Source: Bacillota bacterium
Lineage (GTDB): Bacteria; Bacillota; Clostridia; Lachnospirales; Lachnospiraceae
DNA length: 64,000 nt
Direction: 5' to 3'
NCBI GenBank assembly: GCA_023442465.1
Contig: JAEZZQ010000043.1
Span: forward strand, 1-64,000
Made by a program: the position numbers and the translations under genes
The notes under the pieces: model-generated
What the model was told of the DNA's origin: nothing
Database searches by the model: none
The model's input: the letters and a program-made list of their open reading frames with translations, nothing else
Shown: piece by piece, positions 1 to 6,869 of the stretch
Layout: each line of letters opens with the position of its first letter
How positions within the stretch are numbered: position 1 is the first letter of the stretch

Positions 1-142
1 TTCACACAGTAGCTTAACACTTGCTGTTAAGCTACGTAAGAACGTGATGCAAGAGATGATTTCTGCTTCGCGAAGCGAATTTAAATGCAAAACTTTTGCA
101 TTGCAGAAATCATGCGTTACTGAGAACGGAGTGAACAGTAAC
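1..142. repeat. 150-bp palindromic MITE-like element, copy 1 (left end cut by window)
   Basis: Near-identical to the full copies at 1656-1805, 61399-61548 and 63296-63445. It ends in GTGAACAGTAAC, the inverted partner of the GTTACTGTTCAC seen at the start of the full copies; the first bases lie outside the window. Internal palindromes are AGCTTAACA-cttgc-TGTTAAGCT, GCTTCGCGAAGC and ATGCAAAA-c-TTTTGCAT. No coding capacity is evident. It is probably a non-autonomous mobile or structured intergenic repeat. Confidence 0.8.
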
Positions 143-196
143 ATCATAGGTTTTTACTTGCAATTATGCCGCAGATAATCAGTTATCGTTATTCTC

Positions 197-961
197 TTAT
201 AATGCCAGCCCGCACTCGAAGGCCAGTGCCATATATTTCTCCACCCTGCTTAAATCCGGACAGAGCAGCCCTCTCGGCTCCCATTCCCGGGAGTCCAGAT
301 TGTCTTCACCATATAGAAACTGAACAAAAGGAATATTTCTAAATTCGGTTACGGCGGCAGCGGCAGCAAATTCCATTTCTACCGCAATACAGCCCTGTGC
401 TTTTCTGTCAGCAATTGCCTTTCTCGTCTCGCGGTAAATACCGTCCGTCGTCCACACTCTTCCCTTCACATAGGGATAACCGCATTTCTTCAAGCAGTCG
501 CATACTTTGTCAATCCCGGCTTTCCCTACTTTTACCTCCTCGGAAGAAGGCAGATAGTGATAGCTCGTTCCTTCATCCCGTACTGCCGAAACGGGAACGA
601 TTATCCTGCCGTCCGCCGCCTCCTTATCCAGGATGCCACAGCTTCCAAACAATACGATTTTTTCTGCTCCCATCGCGATAACTTCTTCCAGTCCGCATGC
701 GCAGGCAGGAGCTCCGACTCTGGATAGAAAAAAGGCAATTTCCTTTCCGCCGTATTTTATTTTATATATAGGAATGACTCCGTTGGCAGAATATAGGCTG
801 GCGATAACCTCCACTCCCTCCATTTCGGCAAACTTTTTAATCACTCCCTCTGAAAACGTAGATACACAAATTTCCGGAAATCCCTCCACTTTCTTTTGCC
901 AGTCCTTCGGATTGAAAAAAGCCTCTTTTGTATCGTCAAAATCGTTAAATATTGTATTCAT
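197..961 (-). CDS. Nucleoside phosphorylase (PNP/uridine phosphorylase family)
   Basis: A 254-residue protein of the PNP_UDP_1 fold, which cleaves nucleosides with phosphate to a free base and ribose-1-phosphate in the cytoplasm. Family signatures are the glycine-rich segment around residues 80-110 (GAPACACGLEE, then IVLFGSCGIL) and the late AVEMEFAA motif, whose Met-Glu pair contacts the ribose in known members. It looks closer to uridine phosphorylase than to MTA/SAH nucleosidase, but the base specificity cannot be read from sequence. Its start overlaps the stop of the upstream TetR gene by four bases (ATGA), so the two are probably co-transcribed and the TetR protein is the likely regulator. 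Confidence 0.85.
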   Translation of the reverse strand: MNTIFNDFDDTKEAFFNPKDWQKKVEGFPEICVSTFSEGVIKKFAEMEGVEVIASLYSANGVIPIYKIKYGGKEIAFFLSRVGAPACACGLEEVIAMGAEKIVLFGSCGILDKEAADGRIIVPVSAVRDEGTSYHYLPSSEEVKVGKAGIDKVCDCLKKCGYPYVKGRVWTTDGIYRETRKAIADRKAQGCIAVEMEFAAAAAVTEFRNIPFVQFLYGEDNLDSREWEPRGLLCPDLSRVEKYMALAFECGLAL

Positions 962-1527
962 AGCAGCATCTCCTTTATTTGTCTCACTATTCTCTCCGGT
1001 ATATTTTCATCTATGGGCATCATCTTACTATACATTCGAACTCCCTGATAAGAAAATGCGATAACGTCATAGACAGCCTCTGCGTCCACCCGGCGAAACT
1101 CTCCGCTCTCTATGCCATAGGCAATCAGCCTCTGCCACATCCTCTTAGAGGCTCCATAGCGCATGAGTAAAGCATTGTTTTCCCGTTTCTCTGAGGTGTA
1201 ATACTCATAAATAGCGACACTAAGCGATGCCCCGCTGTCGTTCATCTCGTCTTTATAGCGGGAAAGCACCTCCTCCAATATCCGGGTTGCCGGAATGCCA
1301 TTTTCTATTTTGTCAGCGAATTCATCCTCTTGTTTTTGCATGAACTCGTTGATGATCTCCTCAAAAATCTCCTCTGTTCCAGAATAATGCCTGTATAACC
1401 CCCCTCTGCTTAATCCTGCCGTCTCGCATATGTCCTTCATCGTAACGGCTTTAAAACCTTTTTCAGCAAAAAGACCGTAGGCGGCTTTGCGTATGTGCTG
1501 CTTTGTCTCTTCTCCCTTTTTTCCCAT
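958..1527 (-). CDS. TetR/AcrR family transcriptional regulator
   Basis: A 189-residue protein with a typical N-terminal TetR helix-turn-helix at about residues 10-55 (AAYGLFAEKGFKAVTMKDIC, then GLSRGGLYRHY), followed by an all-helical ligand/dimer domain of unknown ligand. It is the first gene of a two-gene leftward operon with the nucleoside phosphorylase, with which it overlaps by four bases. An inverted repeat in its own upstream region (1563-1607) fits autoregulation. Ligand and wider regulon are unknown. Confidence 0.88.
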   Translation of the reverse strand: MGKKGEETKQHIRKAAYGLFAEKGFKAVTMKDICETAGLSRGGLYRHYSGTEEIFEEIINEFMQKQEDEFADKIENGIPATRILEEVLSRYKDEMNDSGASLSVAIYEYYTSEKRENNALLMRYGASKRMWQRLIAYGIESGEFRRVDAEAVYDVIAFSYQGVRMYSKMMPIDENIPERIVRQIKEMLL

Positions 1528-1562
1528 GTTTCCTCCGGCGTTGTTTATGATAAATTATATTT

Positions 1563-1607
1563 TGCGACACCATTGTCTCTTTTTATATTATGCGACATGT
1601 GCGTCGC
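1563..1607. promoter_or_regulatory. Candidate operator for the TetR regulator
   Basis: The region upstream of the TetR start holds GCGAC-atgtgc-GTCGC at 1592-1607, a five-base inverted repeat of the size TetR dimers bind. A further TGCGACA half-site lies about 28 bases nearer the gene (1563-1570). Position and symmetry suggest autoregulation; no binding evidence exists. Confidence 0.4.
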
Positions 1608-1655
1608 TTTGTCAAGCATAGTTTTTGCTTTATCCAATCAAGCAGAATATATTAT

Positions 1656-1805
1656 GTTACTGTTCACACAGTAGCTTAACACTTGCTGTTAAGCTACGTA
1701 AGAACGTGATGCAAGAGATGATTTCTGCTTCGCGGAGCGGATTTAAATGCAAAAAGTTTGCATTGCAGAACATCATACGTTGCTGAGAACGGAGTGAACA
1801 GTAAC
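1656..1805. repeat. 150-bp palindromic MITE-like element, copy 2 (full)
   Basis: A complete 150-bp copy running from GTTACTGTTCAC to GTGAACAGTAAC (12-bp perfect terminal inverted repeat). It differs from the copies at 61399 and 63296 at only a few positions, for example GCTTCGCGGAGC in place of the perfect GCTTCGCGAAGC palindrome. It lies between the TetR promoter region and the LytTR operon. No target-site duplication is obvious in the flanks. Confidence 0.85.
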
Positions 1806-1840
1806 GTAAATAAGGTATCTCATTTTGTAACCAGGTAAGA

Positions 1841-1869
1841 ATCTGTTGAAAATTGACCCTTCAACAGAT
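1841..1869. promoter_or_regulatory. Inverted repeat in the leader of the LytTR/DUF3021 operon
   Basis: ATCTGTTGAA-aattgaccc-TTCAACAGAT is a perfect 10-bp inverted repeat ending about 22 bases before the LytTR start codon. It could be an operator for the LytTR protein or an mRNA hairpin; there is no T-run, so it is not a terminator. Confidence 0.45.
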
Positions 1870-1891
1870 ATGATACATAGGGAGGGATGAA

Positions 1892-2338
1892 ATGAAACTG
1901 ATCATAAAAGAAAATCGTGAAAAAGAACTGACTGTAACAGTAGAATACCCGGAACAAAATAATCAGGTATTACGAATCATCAATAAAATTAAATCCGAAG
2001 GAAAATTCTTGATAGGAAACGAAAGCGGACGCAGCTATAAAGTCCTAATACCAGAAATTTATTATATAGAAAGTATAGATAAGCGTACTTTCGTTTATAC
2101 CAAAGATGCGGTATTCAGAACCGATAAGCGTCTCTATCAACTCGAAAAAGAACTGAAAGAATATGGCTTTGTCAAAGTAAGCAGAAATTGTCTGCTCAAT
2201 GTAGGTGAGCTCACACATTTGGAAGTTCTGGCGAACAGCCGGTTAGAAGCAAATCTTACCAATGGTGAAAAAGTAATTATATCGAGGACATATATTCCAG
2301 AAATAAAAAAAGTTGTTTTTCGGGAGGATTTGATATGA
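1892..2338 (+). CDS. Stand-alone LytTR DNA-binding domain protein
   Basis: A 148-residue protein with a C-terminal LytTR domain at about residues 45-140: IYYIESIDKRTFVYT, then GFVKVSRNCLLNVGEL and the IISRTYIPEIK end. There is no receiver domain, so it belongs to the one-component LytTR group, which is commonly paired with a DUF3021 membrane protein. The start follows a strong GGAGGG site, and the stop overlaps the start of the DUF3021 gene (ATGA). It probably regulates its own operon, in response to a signal perceived at the membrane by its partner. A paralogous pair lies at 9831-10723. Confidence 0.85.
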   Translation: MKLIIKENREKELTVTVEYPEQNNQVLRIINKIKSEGKFLIGNESGRSYKVLIPEIYYIESIDKRTFVYTKDAVFRTDKRLYQLEKELKEYGFVKVSRNCLLNVGELTHLEVLANSRLEANLTNGEKVIISRTYIPEIKKVVFREDLI

Positions 2339-2745
2339 AAAAATATATACAAAGCTCATTGCTATTGTCATCGATAATCATTATTGTCGTAACCTTTATA
2401 TCCTTTTTGTGCTTTGATTATACGCAGGACATGAAATTTATTTTTCAAATCGTACTCATAGCATTTCTCTGTATGGCTATCCATTATGCTGTGGCTTATA
2501 TTTTTTATGATAGCTTTCTTAAGGAACTTATATGTGAGTACATTGTTATTGAAATAATCGTTCTTATTGTTGGGTGCATTAACGGCTGGTTCATACGGTC
2601 GAATTGGTGGATGTCATTTATATATATCACACCGATTTTTCTATTGGCCTATCTATTAGGAATTACTCATATAAAAAAAGAAATTCTATCCATAAACAAA
2701 AAACTTAAAGAAAAAACAGAGGTACCCGATGAAGAGAATAAATGA
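2335..2745 (+). CDS. DUF3021-like four-helix membrane protein
   Basis: A 136-residue protein with four predicted hydrophobic segments (about residues 7-28, 38-60, 68-88 and 95-112) and a short charged lysine/glutamate-rich cytoplasmic tail. This matches the DUF3021 family, which nearly always sits directly after a stand-alone LytTR gene. It overlaps the LytTR stop by four bases and the following CAAX-protease gene by 17 bases, giving a translationally coupled trio. By analogy it may hold the LytTR regulator at the membrane; this is inference. Confidence 0.7.
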   Translation: MKKYIQSSLLLSSIIIIVVTFISFLCFDYTQDMKFIFQIVLIAFLCMAIHYAVAYIFYDSFLKELICEYIVIEIIVLIVGCINGWFIRSNWWMSFIYITPIFLLAYLLGITHIKKEILSINKKLKEKTEVPDEENK

Positions 2746-3577
2746 TAGCGAAAGAAATATATATCCCTTTTTTATCATAACTTTATTATGGACATGGGGA
2801 TTTGGCTTTTCTCCTGTCATACTGGGATTGCAAGGGACGCCGCTGGGGACCTTTTTGTTTTACTTCGGCGGCGGCGCGCCTTCTGTTGTTGGGCTTCTCT
2901 TCGTATTTCTTACCTATTCCCAAAATAAGAGAAGAAATTATTTTCATAGATGCTTCAATTTTAAGCAAATGGGAATTAAATGCTTATTCGCTTTGTTGCT
3001 GTTTTTTTCTGTCATTGCAATAACAGGAATATTAATTGGTATTTCTTTTTTTCATTCTCCGATACCGGAAATGACATTCATAAAAATGCTTATTAAAAGG
3101 CCATACATACTGCCGCTTATCATATTTATAAGCATTATTTCCGGCCCTCTGAACGAAGAATTCGGCTGGCGTGGCTTTGCCCTCGATATACTATTAAAAA
3201 AACGGGGGTTTTGGAGTGCGTCCGCAATCTTAGGTTTCATCTGGGCCATTTGGCATTTGCCATGGTACTTTATGCCGGGGCAGGCACAATATGATCTATT
3301 GCAAAGATCATTATTCGATGCCTTCTTATTTATTCCGTCCACCATGCTTTTAAGCTTCGTTGTAAGCTTCGTATATATCAAAACCAATCGAAGTGTGTTA
3401 GCGGGTGCAATTACTCATATGCTGAGCAACCTGATTACCAGTCAGCTTCTTGCGCCCTGCACGGTTGAAATGAGTACAGCCATCCGATATACAAATATGT
3501 TTTTTTGTACAGCGATTATTATTTATAGTATTGTTTCCAAAAACTTTAAAAAAGAGCTTGCCCGAATAGAATTTTAA
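2729..3577 (+). CDS. CPBP family intramembrane metalloprotease (CAAX protease/Abi)
   Basis: A 282-residue multi-pass membrane protein. The three CPBP/Abi motifs are present in order: EExxxR in GPLNEEFGWRGFALD, FxxxH in GFIWAIWHLPWY, and HxxxN in GAITHMLSN. The Glu and His residues form the glutamate-dependent active site known from Rce1-type proteases. In Firmicutes these enzymes often serve in bacteriocin self-immunity or peptide processing. The start lies inside the end of the DUF3021 gene. It is the last gene of the LytTR operon and converges on the radical-SAM locus, which makes a role in peptide processing or immunity conceivable but unproven. Confidence 0.85.
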   Translation: MKRINDSERNIYPFFIITLLWTWGFGFSPVILGLQGTPLGTFLFYFGGGAPSVVGLLFVFLTYSQNKRRNYFHRCFNFKQMGIKCLFALLLFFSVIAITGILIGISFFHSPIPEMTFIKMLIKRPYILPLIIFISIISGPLNEEFGWRGFALDILLKKRGFWSASAILGFIWAIWHLPWYFMPGQAQYDLLQRSLFDAFLFIPSTMLLSFVVSFVYIKTNRSVLAGAITHMLSNLITSQLLAPCTVEMSTAIRYTNMFFCTAIIIYSIVSKNFKKELARIEF

Positions 3578-3605
3578 GAAGCTCTTTTAAACTCCTATTA
3601 CATAA

Positions 3606-3649
3606 AAACTGCGAGAAGACTTGTGAACGCGTCTGTCTTCCCGCAGTTT
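3606..3649. terminator. Bidirectional terminator between the CPBP and radical-SAM genes
   Basis: AAACTGCG-a-GAAGAC at 3606-3620 pairs with GTCTTC-c-CGCAGTTT at 3635-3649 across a 14-base loop. An A-run precedes the stem and T-rich sequence follows it, so the hairpin can end both convergent transcripts. Confidence 0.75.
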
Positions 3650-3651
3650 AC

Positions 3652-5079
3652 TTATTTATCGATACACTCCATCATCCGCAAATCTTCCATCAGATCCATA
3701 TCCGCATACGAGGTAAACGCCGCTGCTTTTCTCATTTTCACAAGCGCTTCCTCTTTGTTGCCAAGGCGGAAAACAGCAATTGCATATCCCCGAAGCGCAT
3801 AAGCATCTTCCTCATTTAACGCGATCGCCTTCTTATTATCCTCTTTGCAGATTTCATAATTGCCGCACATGTACTCTGCGTATGCCTTTGCCTTTAATAT
3901 CTGTGCATTCCTGCTGTCTAACTTCGCTGCCCTTCTCAGCGCGAACGCTGCCTCTGAAAAGACCTCCTGCTTTATCAAGCCTTCGCCTAACAGGAGCAGT
4001 TCCTTCGCATCGTCATAAGACGCATATTTCGCTTCTATCTTCTCCATTTCCAGATGATAGGCACAGTATTGATTTTCGGAATAAATATCTCCGTTCATCG
4101 TTAGTCTCGTATTGGGGCAGCCCCCCAGGCATTTGCTGCCATAGGAACAGGTTTTGCAGGAGCCCTCCAATTTATCTTTTGTAAAGTTCCTCCGCCATGA
4201 AAAAGCATTTTCATCTTCCCATATTTCCCTGAGCGGACGCTCCCGCAGACTTCCTTCAATATATTCCCTGTTTCGAATAGAGGTGCATCCCAGGATTTCT
4301 CCGTTATGTAATATTCCAAATCCCCTTATACCCGCATTACAGCCATCCCACATCGATACCATATCCGTCCCATAAGAAATCTTTTTTATTTCTATTTCTT
4401 TTTTGGTATAGTAGCCGATGCAGTCTGCCGGATAAATCTTGATTCTGCCCTCTTTGGAGGTATCATAGCAAAAATCGATGATATCCTTTATCTGCTCCGG
4501 TTCGAGAAGCCAGTCCGGTCTCTCCTTCAGGTTACCCATCGGCAAACCTAACTGTACCTGCCAGGTATCTACACCCATCCGTATTAGCTCTTCCTTCAGA
4601 GAACTTAGAATATCCATATTCTGCTTCGTTATTGTCGTGACCGCGCCGGTCTTTATTTTCAGTTCCTTCAAATTCCCAAAGGCCTGCTCGGCGTGCTCAA
4701 ATGCCCCCTTCATTCGAATCTTATCATGAATCTCTTTCGTTCCATCAATACTGATGGCAACCGTGCCTACTCCGCTTTCTTTTAGCGTACAAGCCATGTC
4801 CCTATCCAAAAGCCATCCGTTAGTAATGATATTTACAGAGACACCCCGCTCCGATAAGCGCCTGATCAGTGAGGTGATATCCTTTCTCGTAAGAGGCTCT
4901 CCTCCTGATAGTGTAACCCATTTCAGTCCCATGTCGGCAATCTGCCCGCAAACGTCCAACGCCTCTTCCGTATTCAATTCGTCCGGCAGCGGATTCGTAC
5001 AAGAAGACCCGCAATGTCCGCATCTCATATTGCATCCCATCGTCACTTCCCATACACAGGTAATCGGTCGATAATCCAT
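3652..5079 (-). CDS. Radical SAM/SPASM peptide maturase with C-terminal TPR repeats
   Basis: A 475-residue enzyme. The N-terminal radical SAM core carries C16-x3-C20-x2-C23 for the SAM-cleaving 4Fe-4S cluster and the SGGEP motif at 58-62. A SPASM region follows (about 245-345) with cysteines at 247, 265, 308, 311, 317, 321 and 339, able to hold auxiliary clusters as in peptide-modifying enzymes. Residues about 355-455 are TPR-like helical repeats, possibly for substrate binding. It starts 15 bases after the stop of the repeat-protein gene, whose stop abuts its AGGAGG site, so the two form an operon. The inferred role is crosslinking of the repeat protein. No RRE domain, protease or exporter gene is next to it. 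Confidence 0.88.
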   Translation of the reverse strand: MDYRPITCVWEVTMGCNMRCGHCGSSCTNPLPDELNTEEALDVCGQIADMGLKWVTLSGGEPLTRKDITSLIRRLSERGVSVNIITNGWLLDRDMACTLKESGVGTVAISIDGTKEIHDKIRMKGAFEHAEQAFGNLKELKIKTGAVTTITKQNMDILSSLKEELIRMGVDTWQVQLGLPMGNLKERPDWLLEPEQIKDIIDFCYDTSKEGRIKIYPADCIGYYTKKEIEIKKISYGTDMVSMWDGCNAGIRGFGILHNGEILGCTSIRNREYIEGSLRERPLREIWEDENAFSWRRNFTKDKLEGSCKTCSYGSKCLGGCPNTRLTMNGDIYSENQYCAYHLEMEKIEAKYASYDDAKELLLLGEGLIKQEVFSEAAFALRRAAKLDSRNAQILKAKAYAEYMCGNYEICKEDNKKAIALNEEDAYALRGYAIAVFRLGNKEEALVKMRKAAAFTSYADMDLMEDLRMMECIDK

Positions 5080-5094
5080 ATGTTCTCTTCCTCC

Positions 5095-5931
5095 TTAGCA
5101 ATTGGGAAATCCGTAAGGTCTCGCATCTTTCGTCCACTCCATGCACGGATAGCCATATTTTAAATTTGCATCCTGTACTCCGCAAGGATAGCCGTATTTC
5201 AAACTCGCATCCTGCGTTCCGCAAGGATAACCATACTTCAAATTCGTCATCTCCTGCACTCCGCATGGATAACCGTATTTCAAATTCGCATCCTGTACTC
5301 CGCATGGATAGCCATATTTCAAGTTCGCTTCCTGCACTCCACATGGATAGCCATATTTCAAGTTCGTTTCCTGCACTCCACAGGGATAACCGTATTTCAA
5401 GTTCGCTTCCTTCACTCCGCAAGAATAGCCATACATTAAGTTCGCTTCCTGCACTCCGCAGGGATAGCCGTATTTCACCGTTGTTTCAAGCTCATCGGCA
5501 GGATATCCGTACTTTGCATTCACGGCCTGTGCTTCGCAAGGATAACCGTACTTCATCACAGCTTCTCCGCCATACACGAAGCCGTACGGCATCGCTGCGT
5601 TCGCCGCATTTTCGCTGAACGTCACGAATTCCTCCGAGTCACTTTGTACGATTCTCACCTTTAAGGTATATTCATTTTCAACCTTCGTCAAATCGCTCAG
5701 ACAGGCGAGTATAAATTTGATCTCCACATTCGGCTGCTCTCCCGATGTTGCCTGAAAATAAAATTTCTGGATAACCGGCCCCATTCGTAAAGACGATTCG
5801 TTTTCCGTTCCCAGAAGAACGATTCCCTCAGGCATGGAAGAAACACACCACCCATAATTTGTCGAACCTAACATCGACTGAAGCGCCACTGTAAAAGCCT
5901 TTCCTTGCAATACTACAAATTCCTGTTCCAT
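5095..5931 (-). CDS. Multi-repeat Cys/Tyr protein, candidate RiPP precursor
   Basis: A 278-residue protein in two parts. Residues 1-110 resemble a chagasin/I42-type beta domain (STNYGW near 23-28, then a KFYFQATSGE strand). Residues 127-263 are eleven 13-14-residue units of the pattern KYGYPCGVQ(E/D)ANL. Ten of them carry the Cys, and eight have Cys followed by three residues and then Glu or Asp. The tail ends PYGFPNC. CX3D is the crosslinked motif in PapA/freyrasin ranthipeptides, so a Cys-to-Asp/Glu thioether is a natural guess. The start at 5931 was chosen for its AAAGGGG site; an upstream in-frame ATG at 6009 lacks one. It is not a family I recognise, and a structural repeat protein is the alternative. 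Confidence 0.75.
   Translation of the reverse strand: MEQEFVVLQGKAFTVALQSMLGSTNYGWCVSSMPEGIVLLGTENESSLRMGPVIQKFYFQATSGEQPNVEIKFILACLSDLTKVENEYTLKVRIVQSDSEEFVTFSENAANAAMPYGFVYGGEAVMKYGYPCEAQAVNAKYGYPADELETTVKYGYPCGVQEANLMYGYSCGVKEANLKYGYPCGVQETNLKYGYPCGVQEANLKYGYPCGVQDANLKYGYPCGVQEMTNLKYGYPCGTQDASLKYGYPCGVQDANLKYGYPCMEWTKDARPYGFPNC
5143..5553 (-). repeat. Eleven tandem 39-42-bp coding repeats (KYGYPC units)
   Basis: Each unit encodes K/M-YGY-P/S-C/A followed by seven or eight variable residues. Units 3-10 are nearly identical at DNA level, with mostly synonymous or E/D, Q/K and A/T changes; units 1, 2 and 11 are diverged (unit 2 lacks Cys). The pattern suggests recent unit duplication under selection for the YGYPC core. 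Confidence 0.9.
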
Positions 5932-6035
5932 TTTGCATATCCCCTTTCTCTTATTCCCATATCGTATTTTTACTGTCTTGCCGGTAAAACTTCTACCGGT
6001 ATTTCCCATTTTATCACAAATGGACCGGCACTCTA

Positions 6036-6074
6036 TAGTTTGGCTTCAAAACATAATATTTTGGCTTTAAAAGT
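6036..6074. promoter_or_regulatory. Candidate LytTR-binding direct repeats, 21-bp spacing
   Basis: TTTGGCTTcAAAA at 6039-6051 is repeated as TTTGGCTTtAAAA at 6060-6072, exactly 21 bp (two helical turns) apart. LytTR regulators such as AgrA and PlnC bind direct repeats with this periodicity. The site lies in the divergent intergenic region between the repeat-protein/radical-SAM operon and the LytTR response regulator gene, so either or both could be the target. Confidence 0.6.
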
Positions 6075-6134
6075 TGAAAAATGATTTTTCCTATAGTATG
6101 ATGTTATATAACAAACATTAGGGGAACTTAACAT

Positions 6135-6869
6135 ATGAATATAGCGATTATTGATGACCTGAATACAGACAGGAAGACCATTACGAAGTATCTGCATACA
6201 TATTTCTCCAAACACTACTCCGGCATATCGCTTTTCATTCATACCTTCGAAAGCGGTGAAGCCTTTTTACGCGTGTTTCAGCAGGATTCCTTCGATTTTA
6301 TTTTTATAGATTATTACATGGACGGGCTATCCGGGCTGGATACCGCGCGGGCTGTTCGCGCCGTCGATCCCGCCGTTATTTTAATTTTCACCACCGCCAG
6401 TAGAGACTATGCCGTAGACAGCTACAAGGTCAAGGCCTCAGGTTATCTGGTCAAACCTATTTTCTACGGAGACTTTTCGGAGATTCTCTCCCTGATAGAT
6501 TTGCATCAAATACGAAACAGACGCTTCATCGAGATTATAAATGGATATGAGAAAGTAAAGATTCTTCTGAAAGATATCATATTCTGTGATATCTCAGGAC
6601 ACTACGTACAGATTCATACGGAAAGCCTCGGCCTGCAGCGCACCCGCATGACCTTCTCGGAATTGGTTCGTTTGTTAAAAGCTTACCGCGAATTTCTCGT
6701 CTGTTACCGCGGATGCCTTATCAATATGAATCAAGTCCATCATATCGACGATTTCACGTTCTTTATGAACGGAGGAGAACGGATTCCTCTTCGCAAAAAG
6801 GAACAGCACGAGATTCTCGAGGCTTATTCCCGATTTCTGTTCGAGAAAGCGAGGGAACAATACTTATGA
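6135..6869 (+). CDS. LytTR-family response regulator (AgrA-like)
   Basis: A 244-residue protein. The receiver domain (1-125) has the acidic pair at D7-D8, the phospho-acceptor D59 in FIFIDYYMDG and the conserved Lys in GYLVKP. The LytTR DNA-binding domain (about 140-240) includes DISGHYVQIHT and the VCYRGCLINMNQVHHID core. The ATGA overlap with the histidine kinase shows one coupled operon. It is divergent from the repeat-protein operon, with 21-bp direct repeats between them, which makes it the obvious candidate regulator of that operon. Confidence 0.9.
   Translation: MNIAIIDDLNTDRKTITKYLHTYFSKHYSGISLFIHTFESGEAFLRVFQQDSFDFIFIDYYMDGLSGLDTARAVRAVDPAVILIFTTASRDYAVDSYKVKASGYLVKPIFYGDFSEILSLIDLHQIRNRRFIEIINGYEKVKILLKDIIFCDISGHYVQIHTESLGLQRTRMTFSELVRLLKAYREFLVCYRGCLINMNQVHHIDDFTFFMNGGERIPLRKKEQHEILEAYSRFLFEKAREQYL

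Noticed and set aside
5143..5553. Evenly spaced 39-bp repeats looked at first like a CRISPR array
   Set aside because: They are continuous codon-phased coding repeats with no spacers and no cas genes nearby.
5166..5618. 150-codon open frame on the + strand, Ser/His/Arg-rich repeats
   Set aside because: It is the antisense shadow of the KYGYPC coding repeats; no ribosome site and unnatural composition.
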